DNA of 64,000 nt, taken from positions 3,098,501-3,162,500 of the forward strand of contig NZ_CP012099.1 in NCBI RefSeq assembly GCF_001182785.1. The letters run 5' to 3'. The stretch is from Bacillus thuringiensis (GTDB lineage Bacteria > Bacillota > Bacilli > Bacillales > Bacillaceae_G). Below the pieces are notes generated by a model. The model was given only the letters and a program-made list of their open reading frames with translations, was not told where the DNA came from and did no database searches. The translations under genes and the position numbers were made by a program. Shown piece by piece: positions 27,870-36,181 of the stretch; the stretch's first letter is position 1; each line of letters opens with the position of its first letter.

Positions 27870-29732
27870 TTAAGCTGCTTTACGTCTCCATAATACATAT
27901 GCAGAAGCAATACATAATACACCCATACCTACTTCTGTTGCTGCACTATGAGAAGATGCTCCTGTTTTTGGTAGACTGTTACCGTTTCCGATTTTTTTAT
28001 TCTTAACCGGTTCGTTATCTACAACTACTTTTAGATTTTCATCTTTTGTTTCTTGTTGTACTTGGTTTTGTTCTTTCGGTTCTTCAGTAACTTCTTTTTC
28101 TACTACATTATTTTCTGGTTCAACGACCTTTTCTGGCTCTTCAATCGGTTTTGGCTTAATTACATCACCAGCGTCTACATTAGACCAATCATAAATAGAT
28201 TTTCCCATTTCCTTAAATTGAAGTAATGCTAAAAGAGCCTGTTCTGTAGCCATTCCGTTACCATTTTGATCACTTGGTAACCATTTAAATTCACCATTTG
28301 AAAGTTGATATGATAATAGGTTTTGCATTGCCTTATGAAGACGATTTTGATCTACATCTTTAACAAGAGATAATCCAATAATTGCTTGCGCAGTACTATT
28401 TGAATTTTCTTGTCCATCAGCTGAAAAACCGCCATTTTGCAGCTGTTCGTTATATAAATACGCAACAGCTTTTTGTATAGCTGGTTTCACATCTGATCGC
28501 TCTTGATAAGGAGCTAATGCTGATAAAACCATACCTGTTACATCAACGCTACTAGCACTATCTTTACTACCTGAACTATTATAAGTCCATCCACCGTCTG
28601 TATGCTGATTATTTAACAGTGCTTCCACTAGAGCAACTCTGTTCCATTTTGATTCAACTGGAATCTCATACTTCTTCGTATCAAATGCAAGTAAAGCAAA
28701 TGCATAACCTGTAACAGAATTCACTTTATCTGACTCATACAATTTTTGAACTAAATTATGTCCACCTACATTTTTAGGGTCTGCACTCATTGCATTCATC
28801 ATAATAATTGTTCTAGCTAAATCTGTCGCTGAAAAACGATTAATGCGCTTTTCTACTTTTTCAGTTACTGACTTAACATAATTTAATTTTGCCTCAATTG
28901 GCACATTCTTTCCAGAACGAGAAAGCGCTACAGCTACCCAATCACTTTCAATTCCATCTTGTAACATCTTGTCTGATGTTTTAGAAATGGCTTCATTTAA
29001 TTGTGCACTTGGAACTTGAATGTTCTCTTGCTGTGGTTGTTCTGGTTTTTTCCCATCTGGCGTTTTACCGTCTTGATCACCTTGGTTTTTCCCATCTGGT
29101 TTTTCACCGTCTTGATCACCTTGGTTTTTCCCATCTGGCGTTTTACCGTCTTGGTCACCTTGATTTTTCCCATCTGGTGTTTTACCGTCTTGGTCACCTT
29201 GATTTTTCCCATCTGGTGTTTTACCGTCTTGACCTTCTGGTTTTGGTTCTTCTGTTTTGCCACCGTTAGGTTCTTCTGTTTTACACGTTCCGAACTTATC
29301 TAACGTTTCTTTCAATGTTTCCTGGCTCATATTGCTCCAGTCTGAAACAAAGCGAAAGACAACAACATCTCCAGACTCTAATTTATAACTATCTGCCCCA
29401 ACTTGTGCAGATGTATCATTTACATCGTATGTCCAACCACTTGTAGCTCCGGCCATTAAACCATCGATGCCTTTTACATATGTTCCAAACGACATCGTTT
29501 CAGATTCTACTTTGTCCCCCATGACCTTTTGCAGCAAACTTAAAGCTGTTTCCCCATCTTTAATTTGCTCTTCTTTCGGACATAACATAATGCCTTTTTG
29601 TGATTCCCCAATAATTGCAAGTTTTGCTGTATTTCCTTCAGCAAACGTAATATGTACTGTATTCGCAAAAGAAACAAATACAAGTGTCACTGCCATTAAT
29701 GATGTAAGCAGCCATTTTTTCAACATTGCCAT
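27870..29732 (-). CDS. LPxTG-anchored transcobalamin-like surface protein
   Basis: 620 residues. Signal peptide, an N-terminal DUF4430 domain (about 35-140: SLLQKVMGDKVE, YVKGIDGLMAG, SGWTYDVNDTSAQVG, ESGDVVVFRFV), a hydrophilic repeat linker of 13-residue units (DGKTPDGKNQGDQ), and an alpha/alpha-barrel (about 240-510) with prenyltransferase/squalene-cyclase-like repeats (HTDGGWTYNSSG, NGGFSADGQENSNSTAQAI, NGEFKWLPSDQNGNGMATEQAL). It ends with LPKTG, a hydrophobic stretch and RRK, a sortase anchor. DUF4430 plus alpha/alpha-barrel are the two domains of vertebrate intrinsic factor and transcobalamin, in a different order. First gene of the ECF unit. Confidence 0.88.
   Translation of the reverse strand: MAMLKKWLLTSLMAVTLVFVSFANTVHITFAEGNTAKLAIIGESQKGIMLCPKEEQIKDGETALSLLQKVMGDKVESETMSFGTYVKGIDGLMAGATSGWTYDVNDTSAQVGADSYKLESGDVVVFRFVSDWSNMSQETLKETLDKFGTCKTEEPNGGKTEEPKPEGQDGKTPDGKNQGDQDGKTPDGKNQGDQDGKTPDGKNQGDQDGEKPDGKNQGDQDGKTPDGKKPEQPQQENIQVPSAQLNEAISKTSDKMLQDGIESDWVAVALSRSGKNVPIEAKLNYVKSVTEKVEKRINRFSATDLARTIIMMNAMSADPKNVGGHNLVQKLYESDKVNSVTGYAFALLAFDTKKYEIPVESKWNRVALVEALLNNQHTDGGWTYNSSGSKDSASSVDVTGMVLSALAPYQERSDVKPAIQKAVAYLYNEQLQNGGFSADGQENSNSTAQAIIGLSLVKDVDQNRLHKAMQNLLSYQLSNGEFKWLPSDQNGNGMATEQALLALLQFKEMGKSIYDWSNVDAGDVIKPKPIEEPEKVVEPENNVVEKEVTEEPKEQNQVQQETKDENLKVVVDNEPVKNKKIGNGNSLPKTGASSHSAATEVGMGVLCIASAYVLWRRKAA
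29050..29232. repeat. 39-bp tandem repeats in the surface-protein linker
   Basis: Four to five copies of a 39-base unit (core TCTTGATCACCTTGGTTTTT on the plus strand) encode DGKTPDGKNQGDQ. One unit differs (DGEKPDG). Copy number is likely to vary between strains and sets linker length. Confidence 0.85.
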
Positions 29733-29761
29733 CCCAAAATTTCCTCCCTTACTACCATTTA

Positions 29762-29870
29762 CACAAAAAAAGGCCCTTCAAGGGCGTGCGATTGACACTC
29801 TCTTTTTGTAAGTGTCGAACAAAAATGTACAACACCTCCTACCCGCATTATTCGCGGCTATATTTGTATA
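29762..29870 (-). promoter_or_regulatory. Attenuator-like 5' leader of the ECF/transcobalamin-like unit
   Basis: Minus strand: a possible promoter (TTCATA, 17 bases, TATACA at about 29865-29893), then CCGC-gaataat-GCGG, GACACTTAC-aaaaaga-GAGTGTC, and finally GCCC-ttgaa-GGGC followed by seven T (29765-29771), a terminator about 30 bases before the start. No B12 box, T-box, S-box or purine core was found. A transcript regulator of unknown class is suggested. Confidence 0.5.
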
Positions 29871-30071
29871 GGAAAAATAATTTTGTTTATGAACGTATCA
29901 TTGTGATAACATTCACTTTTCTTGGCACAACTTACTTCCATTTAAGTTATCGTAAAACGATAAACCTATACATTCTGTAAATTTTAAATTTCTGTATTAT
30001 TTTACTATTGACAAAGAATTTTGTCCATGCTTTATCGGATTTATTTTCTAAGAATAATAACTTATTAACTC

Positions 30072-30551
30072 TTAACTATGTAAACTCTTTTCACTAATAA
30101 TGACGCCATCTTCATCCGCATAGACATATTCATTTGGATTCCATTCCACTTGTCCAAAGTGCAGTGAAATATTTCGTTCTCCCTTTCCTTCTTTCACACT
30201 TCTATTTGGCATCGTCCCTAACGCTAAAATACCAATATTAATATTCTTTAGTTCACTAGAATCACGAACATATCCATTCACAATAATTCCTGCTAGCTTT
30301 CTTTCTTCCGCAATAGCTGCCAAATTATCACCAAGTAACGCACAATTCGTAGACGCTCCGCCATCAACAACTAATACTGTTCCTTCTGGGAGTGTTTGCA
30401 ATCCTTCCTTCACTAGTACATTATCATCTTTCACTTTTACAGTTGCAATTTTCCCGTGGAATTGTTCTTTCTTCCCAAAAGACCGAAAAGACTGGCGACA
30501 TATTTGTAATTCCTTTTCAAATTCATCACATAGATCCGTAGTTTTCCACAT
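30072..30551 (-). CDS. RraA-family protein (HMG/CHA aldolase-like)
   Basis: 159 residues. Family core [25 protein letters not shown], then [31 protein letters not shown], where the R-D pair corresponds to the metal/pyruvate site of 4-hydroxy-4-methyl-2-oxoglutarate aldolases. Annotated elsewhere as RraA (RNase E inhibitor), but Bacillus has no RNase E homologue, so an aldolase or decarboxylase role is likelier. It diverges from the YfcC gene. Confidence 0.85.
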   Translation of the reverse strand: MWKTTDLCDEFEKELQICRQSFRSFGKKEQFHGKIATVKVKDDNVLVKEGLQTLPEGTVLVVDGGASTNCALLGDNLAAIAEERKLAGIIVNGYVRDSSELKNINIGILALGTMPNRSVKEGKGERNISLHFGQVEWNPNEYVYADEDGVIISEKSLHS

Positions 30552-30750
30552 TTTGTTCCCTCTTTTCCTTTTTCTTTCTATTTAACATATTCTTGGCTTA
30601 TTTTCGTTTCCCTGTCTAATATTGCAATAATTTGTATGTACGGGAAAGGATACAAAAACTATTGCCTTAAGAAGCCACCTTTATTATAATCTATTTCACA
30701 GATTAAATTCAGAATATTAAAAATTAACCAAGTGAAGAAGGAGGAATTTT

Positions 30751-32181
30751 ATGCAAATACAAACTGAGGCAAAAAAACAACCTAGTAAATCAAAGTTTAA
30801 AATGCCTGATGCGTACGTACTACTATTTTTTATTGCCTTACTTTGCGCCATCGCTACTTATTTCGTTCCTGCCGGAGAATTTAAAAGGGTTACAAACGGG
30901 ACCGTTACAACAACAATACCAGGTAGCTATCATTCTGTTCCGCAATCACCCGTAGGCTTTGTTTCTTTTTTTACCGCTATTGAAAAAGGAATGACACTTG
31001 CTGCTCCTATTATCTTTCTAATTTTATTTACAGGTGGAGCTATTGCAATTCTTGAAAAAACAGGTGCTCTTGACGGTTTAATCTATCATGTTATTAACAA
31101 ATTTCGGAATCAGCAATTACTTTTCATTTGTATAGTTGCTGCGCTCTTTTCTATTCTTGGAACGACTGGTATTATCGTTAACTCAGTTATCGGTTTTATC
31201 CCCATCGGTATCATCGTTGCACGCACGTTAAAATGGGACGCTATCGTCGGTGTAGCAATTATTTATTTAGGTACTTATGCTGGTTTTAATGCTACTATTT
31301 TATCTCCCTCACCTTTAGGCATTTCACAAAAGATCGCAGAACTTCCGATGTTTTCCGGGATTGGTTTACGCACCGCAATCTATATATCTTTTTTACTTGC
31401 CACTATCCTTTATATAAATTGGTATGTAAAACGCTTGAAAAAATCAAATAAAGGAAGCATTCTTGGCGACAACTGGTTTCCAAGTAACGCTCTTTCAAGC
31501 GAAAAAGAAACAGAGAAAAAAGAAGTTCCTTGGACGATACGTCATAAATTAATTTTACTCGTTTCAGCTTTATCATTAATTGCATTTTTAATAGGCGCTT
31601 TTCGTCTACATTGGACGGACGCAGAAATGACTGCTACTTTTATTTTCATAGCAATTACAGCGGGAATAATAGGTGGTATGAAAGCAAACGATATCGCTTC
31701 TACTTTTCTAGCAGGTTGCCAAAATCTCATATACGGTGCTTTAATCGTCGGAATGGCTCGTTGTATTTCAGTCATTTTAGAACAAGGAAAATTGCTTGAT
31801 ACGATTGTTAACCAACTCGCACAAGCTCTCGAAGGACAAAGCCCTGTATTTGGTGTTATCGGCATGTATGTGAGTAGTGCCGCATTACATTTCCTCATTT
31901 CATCCGGGACAGGAGAATCGGTTATTTTCATTCCGATATTAGCTCCATTAGCTGATTTCATGCACATTACACGCCAAGTTACAGTACAAGCTGTTATGCT
32001 TGGAGAAGGTGTAGTAAACTGCTTAAATCCAACTTCCGGTGTTTTAATGGGCGTTCTCGCAGCAAGCGGTATTTCTTACGGAAAATGGATTCGTTTCATG
32101 GCTCCACTTGCATTCATTTGGTTTATCATTGGACTTGTTTTTCTTATTGTTGGGGTGAATATTGAGTGGGGACCGTACTAA
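30751..32181 (+). CDS. YfcC-family transporter
   Basis: 476 residues, about 12 membrane helices. Signatures [11 protein letters not shown] near the N-terminus, [25 protein letters not shown] and [23 protein letters not shown]. The family (DcuC/ArcD-like superfamily) is thought to move amino acids or C4-dicarboxylates; substrate unproved. AAGAAGGAGGAA precedes the ATG. Confidence 0.88.
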   Translation: MQIQTEAKKQPSKSKFKMPDAYVLLFFIALLCAIATYFVPAGEFKRVTNGTVTTTIPGSYHSVPQSPVGFVSFFTAIEKGMTLAAPIIFLILFTGGAIAILEKTGALDGLIYHVINKFRNQQLLFICIVAALFSILGTTGIIVNSVIGFIPIGIIVARTLKWDAIVGVAIIYLGTYAGFNATILSPSPLGISQKIAELPMFSGIGLRTAIYISFLLATILYINWYVKRLKKSNKGSILGDNWFPSNALSSEKETEKKEVPWTIRHKLILLVSALSLIAFLIGAFRLHWTDAEMTATFIFIAITAGIIGGMKANDIASTFLAGCQNLIYGALIVGMARCISVILEQGKLLDTIVNQLAQALEGQSPVFGVIGMYVSSAALHFLISSGTGESVIFIPILAPLADFMHITRQVTVQAVMLGEGVVNCLNPTSGVLMGVLAASGISYGKWIRFMAPLAFIWFIIGLVFLIVGVNIEWGPY

Positions 32182-32289
32182 AAGACTCATAATATACTTA
32201 ACTTGATAAATAAGTACTATCGTTTCATAAAAATATCTATTCTATTTTCCTCTCCAATCCTATAAAAATCATTTATTCTAGTATAGATA

Positions 32290-32326
32290 TAAGAAGGGAT
32301 TGATCATAATAATCAATCCCTTCTTA
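32290..32326. terminator. Bidirectional hairpin terminator
   Basis: AAGAAGGGATTGAT / ATCAATCCCTTCTT between the converging YfcC and endonuclease genes. Confidence 0.7.
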
Positions 32327-32351
32327 TCAAAATATAATACCTTTAAAAATC

Positions 32352-33179
32352 TTAGTTCCAAATTTCATTTACCCATTCAGGATGATCAATAAAAGGATTG
32401 CGGTTATGTTGATATTTTGTAAAAATCACTTCATTACGCTTTCGCTCTAAATCATCCACCGGGTCTTGTTCATTCCATTTTAATAAAACAGATAGTTTCC
32501 CCATGTATGGATCTTTATTGTTATTCACTTTTTCATTTAGTTCTAAATCTATTTCGCCGTTGTCTCCCTCGTAACGAACAGCCATATAAAACAGCATTCT
32601 AGCAATATCTCCTTTTACACTATCACGAGGTTCCCAAGAATCACTATCATATTTACATTCTGTCGCTTCAGAATGATTTACACCACCATTATCAAAATCT
32701 AGATTTCCACGTGAACTATTTACAGATACATCCGTCGCTCTTAAATGATGTAGATCTGTTCCAGGTCCTGCAGTCGTTCCAAAGTCACCGTGAGATTTTG
32801 CCCAAACATGCTCACGGTTCCAGTTATTTACTCCTGATCCATTCGTAAGCTTCCCTTGCGAACGACCAGTATATAAGAGTATCACATTATTTTTATTATT
32901 TGGATCTTCATCAGTATCTCTTAGTGCTTCCCAAACCGCACTGTATGATAACTTTGTATGATTATCAATAATATTATGCAGTTCCTTCTTTAATTCTAAG
33001 CCCGTTTTTCCTATTGCGTTATTATAATATGTATCGTCATAACTTTTTACAATAATCTCTTGTGCTGATGCAGGAGCTACTTCACCGTGTATAGTATCTG
33101 TGAATGATAGAGATGCAGAACCTAAAATAAAAAATGAAGATAGTGTAATCATAGCAATCTTTGTCTTTCGAAACTTCAT
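32352..33179 (-). CDS. Secreted endonuclease I family nuclease
   Basis: 275 residues with a signal peptide (KTKIAMITLSSFFILGSASLSF). The beta-beta-alpha metal motif is NREHVWAKSHGDFG, with H as general base, followed by DLHHLRATDVSVNSSRGN, characteristic of endonuclease I/Bsn-like enzymes. Non-specific extracellular DNA/RNA degradation, probably for phosphate or nucleoside scavenging. Single gene. Confidence 0.92.
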   Translation of the reverse strand: MKFRKTKIAMITLSSFFILGSASLSFTDTIHGEVAPASAQEIIVKSYDDTYYNNAIGKTGLELKKELHNIIDNHTKLSYSAVWEALRDTDEDPNNKNNVILLYTGRSQGKLTNGSGVNNWNREHVWAKSHGDFGTTAGPGTDLHHLRATDVSVNSSRGNLDFDNGGVNHSEATECKYDSDSWEPRDSVKGDIARMLFYMAVRYEGDNGEIDLELNEKVNNNKDPYMGKLSVLLKWNEQDPVDDLERKRNEVIFTKYQHNRNPFIDHPEWVNEIWN

Positions 33180-33445
33180 ATACCCATTCCCCTTTAAAAT
33201 ATAATTTGAAGCTACTAACTAAAAAATGCTTTCTCCCCCCCAAAACTTTTAGAAACCCATACCCACCCTTTTCTTTTTATTTAATACAAAACTCTATTGA
33301 GTTTATATCATTTCCAAACTTTTTGTTTATCTACTTTCCAAACAATTTTACTTTTCACAAGAAATATCCTTCTCCCGTAAAGATTATTAAAATATTCTTT
33401 ACAATTAAAAAGTAGTTTAATATTAACTTATAAATTTAAATTTTT

Positions 33446-33658
33446 TTATGCAATAATGCATATTTGATAAATACTAAAAAAACAGTTTGAATAAAAAGCA
33501 TTCAAAGAAAACCATGCAACAAAAAAGGTAGCGTTTAGGACAGAAATAATAAAAATCAAGATGATAGCTCTACTTTTCCTTTTTCCATAACTGTCTTTAT
33601 TTTTGTGTAAAACCTTTCTTTCTCTGAATAATACGTACAAAAATAGATTGGATACCAT
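33446..33658 (-). CDS. Possible small membrane protein
   Basis: 70 residues with a basic N-terminal part and one or two hydrophobic segments (AIILIFIISVLNATFFVAWFSL). Starts 21 bases after the 118-residue gene, with only a weak GGTG ribosome-binding site. May be real or fortuitous. Confidence 0.35.
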   Translation of the reverse strand: MVSNLFLYVLFRERKVLHKNKDSYGKRKSRAIILIFIISVLNATFFVAWFSLNAFYSNCFFSIYQICIIA

Positions 33659-33679
33659 ATAGGCACCAATCTATTTTAA

Positions 33680-34036
33680 TTAAAGAAACTGTGTCAATTC
33701 TGAGTTCACAACACGTTGTGCAGTAATGATAACACTGTCAGCTGTTAGTCCATAAACACTATATAGTCCACCAGGTTGATTAGGAACAATTTGAACTTCA
33801 TATTCAAATGCTTGTCCAAAAGCAGGATGAACTAAACTTAGAGTTTCAAAAGTTGAAGCATTAGAATTCACATTGAAGTTTACCTGTTCAATTAATACTA
33901 ATGAACCGTCAAGTCTAAAAACTCTAGCTACTCCAGTAAGCGGGCCCGCAGTACGGTTAAGGATCTTCACCCTAACTCTATTTGCATTAGCAGGTTGATT
34001 TCCTACGTTTTCAATTGGTCCTGTAGTAAGAGCCAT
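33680..34036 (-). CDS. Hypothetical beta-rich protein, MALTTGP type
   Basis: 118 residues without signal peptide; strong GGAGGTGAT ribosome-binding site. Regular beta strands (NRVRVKILNRTAGPLTGVARVFRL, LVLIEQVNFNVNSNASTFETLSL, FEYEVQIVPN, DSVIITAQRVV) indicate a jelly-roll or immunoglobulin-like sandwich. I recall similar MALTTGPIENVG proteins in the B. cereus group, but their function is unknown to me. A self-assembling spore-surface protein is a speculation from composition. Confidence 0.7.
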   Translation of the reverse strand: MALTTGPIENVGNQPANANRVRVKILNRTAGPLTGVARVFRLDGSLVLIEQVNFNVNSNASTFETLSLVHPAFGQAFEYEVQIVPNQPGGLYSVYGLTADSVIITAQRVVNSELTQFL

Positions 34037-34119
34037 ATAACATCACCTCCATTATATTATTATGATATTCAATGATGCACATTGATGTTATAGTTTAATT
34101 ATCCAATTTATTTTAAATA

Positions 34120-34161
34120 AAAAAGCTTGTTTCTTATATTTTTTATAAGAAACAAGCTTTT
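34120..34161 (-). terminator. Rho-independent terminator
   Basis: AAAAGCTTGTTTCTTATA and its exact complement; T-tract on the minus strand. Ends the nucleosidase-like gene. Confidence 0.85.
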
Positions 34162-34248
34162 CTTTCTCAACTACCATTCCTAAGACAAGTTTATCCGTCT
34201 CGAAAGCATTTACAGTTACTTGACGTTTATGCTGGGACAGAACTACTA

Positions 34249-35127
34249 CTATTTACTTTGCATTGAATCTATATATTTTTTAACTACTTCATATACATAT
34301 TCTTGATTTGCCGCTGCTGTATTTGGGTTGTATTTCCCGCCGTTTGTTTTATTATTAGATAACACTCGAATTCCTAAAAATGGGACATCATAAGCTTTCG
34401 CGATTTGAGCTGCTGCAGCTCCTTCCATTTCTTCTACAGATGTACCGTATTTTGTATGGAACCACTTAATTCTATCAACTTCATTATTCCAAACGTCTGC
34501 TGAACCAATCGTACCTTCAACTACTTTACCTTTTGTATACTTATCTTTCACTGCATGAGCCGCTGCAAGTAATTCCTTATCTCCTTCGTAGTATCGGATT
34601 TTCTCAGCATTTGGATCTTCTCCTGCACTTCCTTCAGAAGCCATTAAGTCCATAGATATCCATTTTGTCGGCTCAATTCCTTGGTTCTCATCCTTATTGG
34701 TTGTTTTTAATGAACCTATATTTGCAACTTGTTTTCCTAACACAATATCAAATACATTTAAATTTGGATCATGTCCACCTGATGTTCCTTGGTTAATAAT
34801 TGCTGTAGGTTTATATTTTTCAATAGCCACCGCTGTAGCAGCTGCTGTATTCTCCATTCCTTTACCTGTTTTCGCAACGATTACAGGATAATTGTCGACA
34901 GTTCCTTTATAAAATACAAAAGTTCCAGACTTTTCTTCTTTCACATTTTTTAGCCTTTTCGCAAACTTTTCTGCTTCTATCGGCATTGGCCCTTGAATTA
35001 AGATTGGTTTTTGATTGCTTTTTGCCTCAACTTGTTTCGGACTCGCATCACATCCTGCAAGTATCGAGAATAACAATGTAACAGTAGTTACTAGCGCAGC
35101 ACATTTTTTCAACGTATTCTTCTTCAT
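34249..35127 (-). CDS. MTA/SAH nucleosidase-like lipoprotein
   Basis: 292 residues from the ATG at 35127 (GGAGAG upstream); the longer frame runs into the riboswitch. Lipoprotein signal ALVTTVTLLFSILAGC, then the purine nucleoside phosphorylase/nucleosidase fold (residues about 45-290): GPMPIEAEKFAKRL, AKTGKGMENTAAATAVAIEKY, IINQGTSGG, and EEMEGAAAAQIAKAYDVPFLGIRVLSN, which carries the Glu-Met-Glu ribose-contact motif and the downstream Arg site. The Asp of the cytosolic enzyme's RxxSD motif is replaced by N (VLSNN). An extracellular nucleosidase for purine scavenging under guanine-riboswitch control. Confidence 0.88.
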   Translation of the reverse strand: MKKNTLKKCAALVTTVTLLFSILAGCDASPKQVEAKSNQKPILIQGPMPIEAEKFAKRLKNVKEEKSGTFVFYKGTVDNYPVIVAKTGKGMENTAAATAVAIEKYKPTAIINQGTSGGHDPNLNVFDIVLGKQVANIGSLKTTNKDENQGIEPTKWISMDLMASEGSAGEDPNAEKIRYYEGDKELLAAAHAVKDKYTKGKVVEGTIGSADVWNNEVDRIKWFHTKYGTSVEEMEGAAAAQIAKAYDVPFLGIRVLSNNKTNGGKYNPNTAAANQEYVYEVVKKYIDSMQSK

Positions 35128-35183
35128 AAATAATCTCTCCTCTTTCTCTTGTTGTTTTCTATACTCGATGCTTTTGGTCCAAA

Positions 35184-35233
35184 CAAAAAAAGTTCTAGAA
35201 ATTGTAGAAGATTCTCTACTTTCTAGAACTACG
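35184..35233 (-). terminator. Riboswitch terminator
   Basis: Minus strand AGTTCTAGAAA ... TTTCTAGAACT enclosing GTAGA..TCTAC, followed by TTTTTTT; sits between the guanine aptamer and the nucleosidase gene. Confidence 0.85.
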
Positions 35234-35320
35234 GTAGTCAAAGTTAATGAAGCAAAAGATGAGACCAATGCTACATTATAGAACGGTAGCGCACATTACA
35301 CAGGGCGACCGAATACTTTA

Positions 35321-35391
35321 ACCCGTAGTCCAGTTCTTTCATTGGGAACTAGGTAGAAACGCTCGGACCATATTACCGAGTATATACGAGT
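35321..35391 (-). ncRNA. Guanine (purine) riboswitch aptamer
   Basis: Minus strand: P1 ACTCGTA / TACGGGT, core TATACTCGGTAATATGGTCC, then GAGCGTTTCTACCTAG, and GGACTACGGG at the 3' side. The nucleotide that pairs with the ligand is C (GACTA), as in guanine/hypoxanthine rather than adenine aptamers. With the terminator at 35184-35233 it should shut expression off when guanine is high. Confidence 0.92.
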
Positions 35392-35589
35392 GATGTTATT
35401 CAAAATTATTATATGGATAATATAACAAACTACTAGTATATGCGCAAGAAAAAAAGTGAACATTTTCGATACAATAACTTAAAATGTTCGTTTTTAAATG
35501 AAAATCAGACAAAAAACCTATCTCTTAACAGATTTTTTCATTAAAAACTTTTATATACTAAACTAGATTCCCACTCAACAGCCAATCTT

Positions 35590-35790
35590 TTACAAGCAGT
35601 TTCTTTCTTTCCCAACTTCCTCACCTAATTTTGATGTAAAAACCTTACTGCCCGGGATAAAATGTGCTTCCATCCAATTCACAATTATTTCTTCCAACTC
35701 TGGATGAAGTGGCTTTCCTGGCGATTGCTAGTACTGGACATGTTACTTGTTGTAAATCTTTATAAATATCATGATGAAAAATTAACATAT
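35590..35790 (-). pseudogene. Remnant of an alpha/beta hydrolase
   Basis: Reverse frames give IFHHDIYKDLQQVTCPVLAIA, the strand before the acid residue of alpha/beta hydrolases, then after a frameshift HPELEEIIVNWMEAHFIPG and SKVFTSKLGEEVGKERN before a stop at 35590. The histidine and the nucleophile elbow are missing. Only the C-terminal part survives. Confidence 0.55.
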
Positions 35791-35871
35791 GAGACTAGTA
35801 ACAAGACACCTATGGGCATTTACAGAAAAGTTGTCGCATATACACTCGTCTTTGTAATGCTTTTCAAAAAA

Positions 35872-35906
35872 AACGTGGTTGCCACATAAAAAAATGTAGC
35901 AACCAC
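35872..35906 (-). terminator. Rho-independent terminator
   Basis: Minus strand GTGGTTGCTACAT / ATGTGGCAACCAC followed by GTTTTTTTTG; follows the EamA fragment. Confidence 0.75.
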
Positions 35907-35928
35907 ACTATATGTAATTCCATCTCAT

Positions 35929-36141
35929 TCAAGGGATGATGAACAGCAATTCTTTGTGGTTCCACATCTCGTTCTTAAAATCCCCTTTTATAAGCCAAAC
36001 CGTAAACAAAAATATAGCAGCACATACTAAACGAACAAAAACGAGTTCAATTGAGAAAAGTCCTGTGAGACGAGAAAAGAAGCCAACAGAACCAAATATG
36101 GACATAGCTAGAGCTAGTTGTGTTAATGCTTTTTTGTTCAT
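35929..36141 (-). pseudogene. N-terminal fragment of an EamA/DMT transporter
   Basis: 70 residues from the ATG at 36141 (AAGGAGATT upstream): MNKKALTQLALAMSIFGSVG, FFSRLTGLFSIELVFVRLVC, AAIFLFTVWLIKGDF, then a stop after LLFIIP. Members of this family have about 300 residues and ten helices; only two remain. The start site is intact, so a truncated peptide may still be made. Confidence 0.7.
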
Positions 36142-36181
36142 GATGAATCTCCTTATATCTGCACATATTTGTAAGATATGA

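Noticed and set aside
29001..29303. Plus- and minus-strand open frames over the 39-bp repeats
   Set aside because: Shadows of the tandem repeats in the LPxTG gene.
29733..30060. Cobalamin riboswitch before the transcobalamin-like operon
   Set aside because: No B12-box or conserved aptamer core could be found on the minus strand; only hairpins and a terminator.
34249..35268. Longer N-terminus for the nucleosidase-like lipoprotein
   Set aside because: It would translate through the riboswitch terminator and hide the lipoprotein signal; the ATG at 35127 has a good ribosome-binding site.
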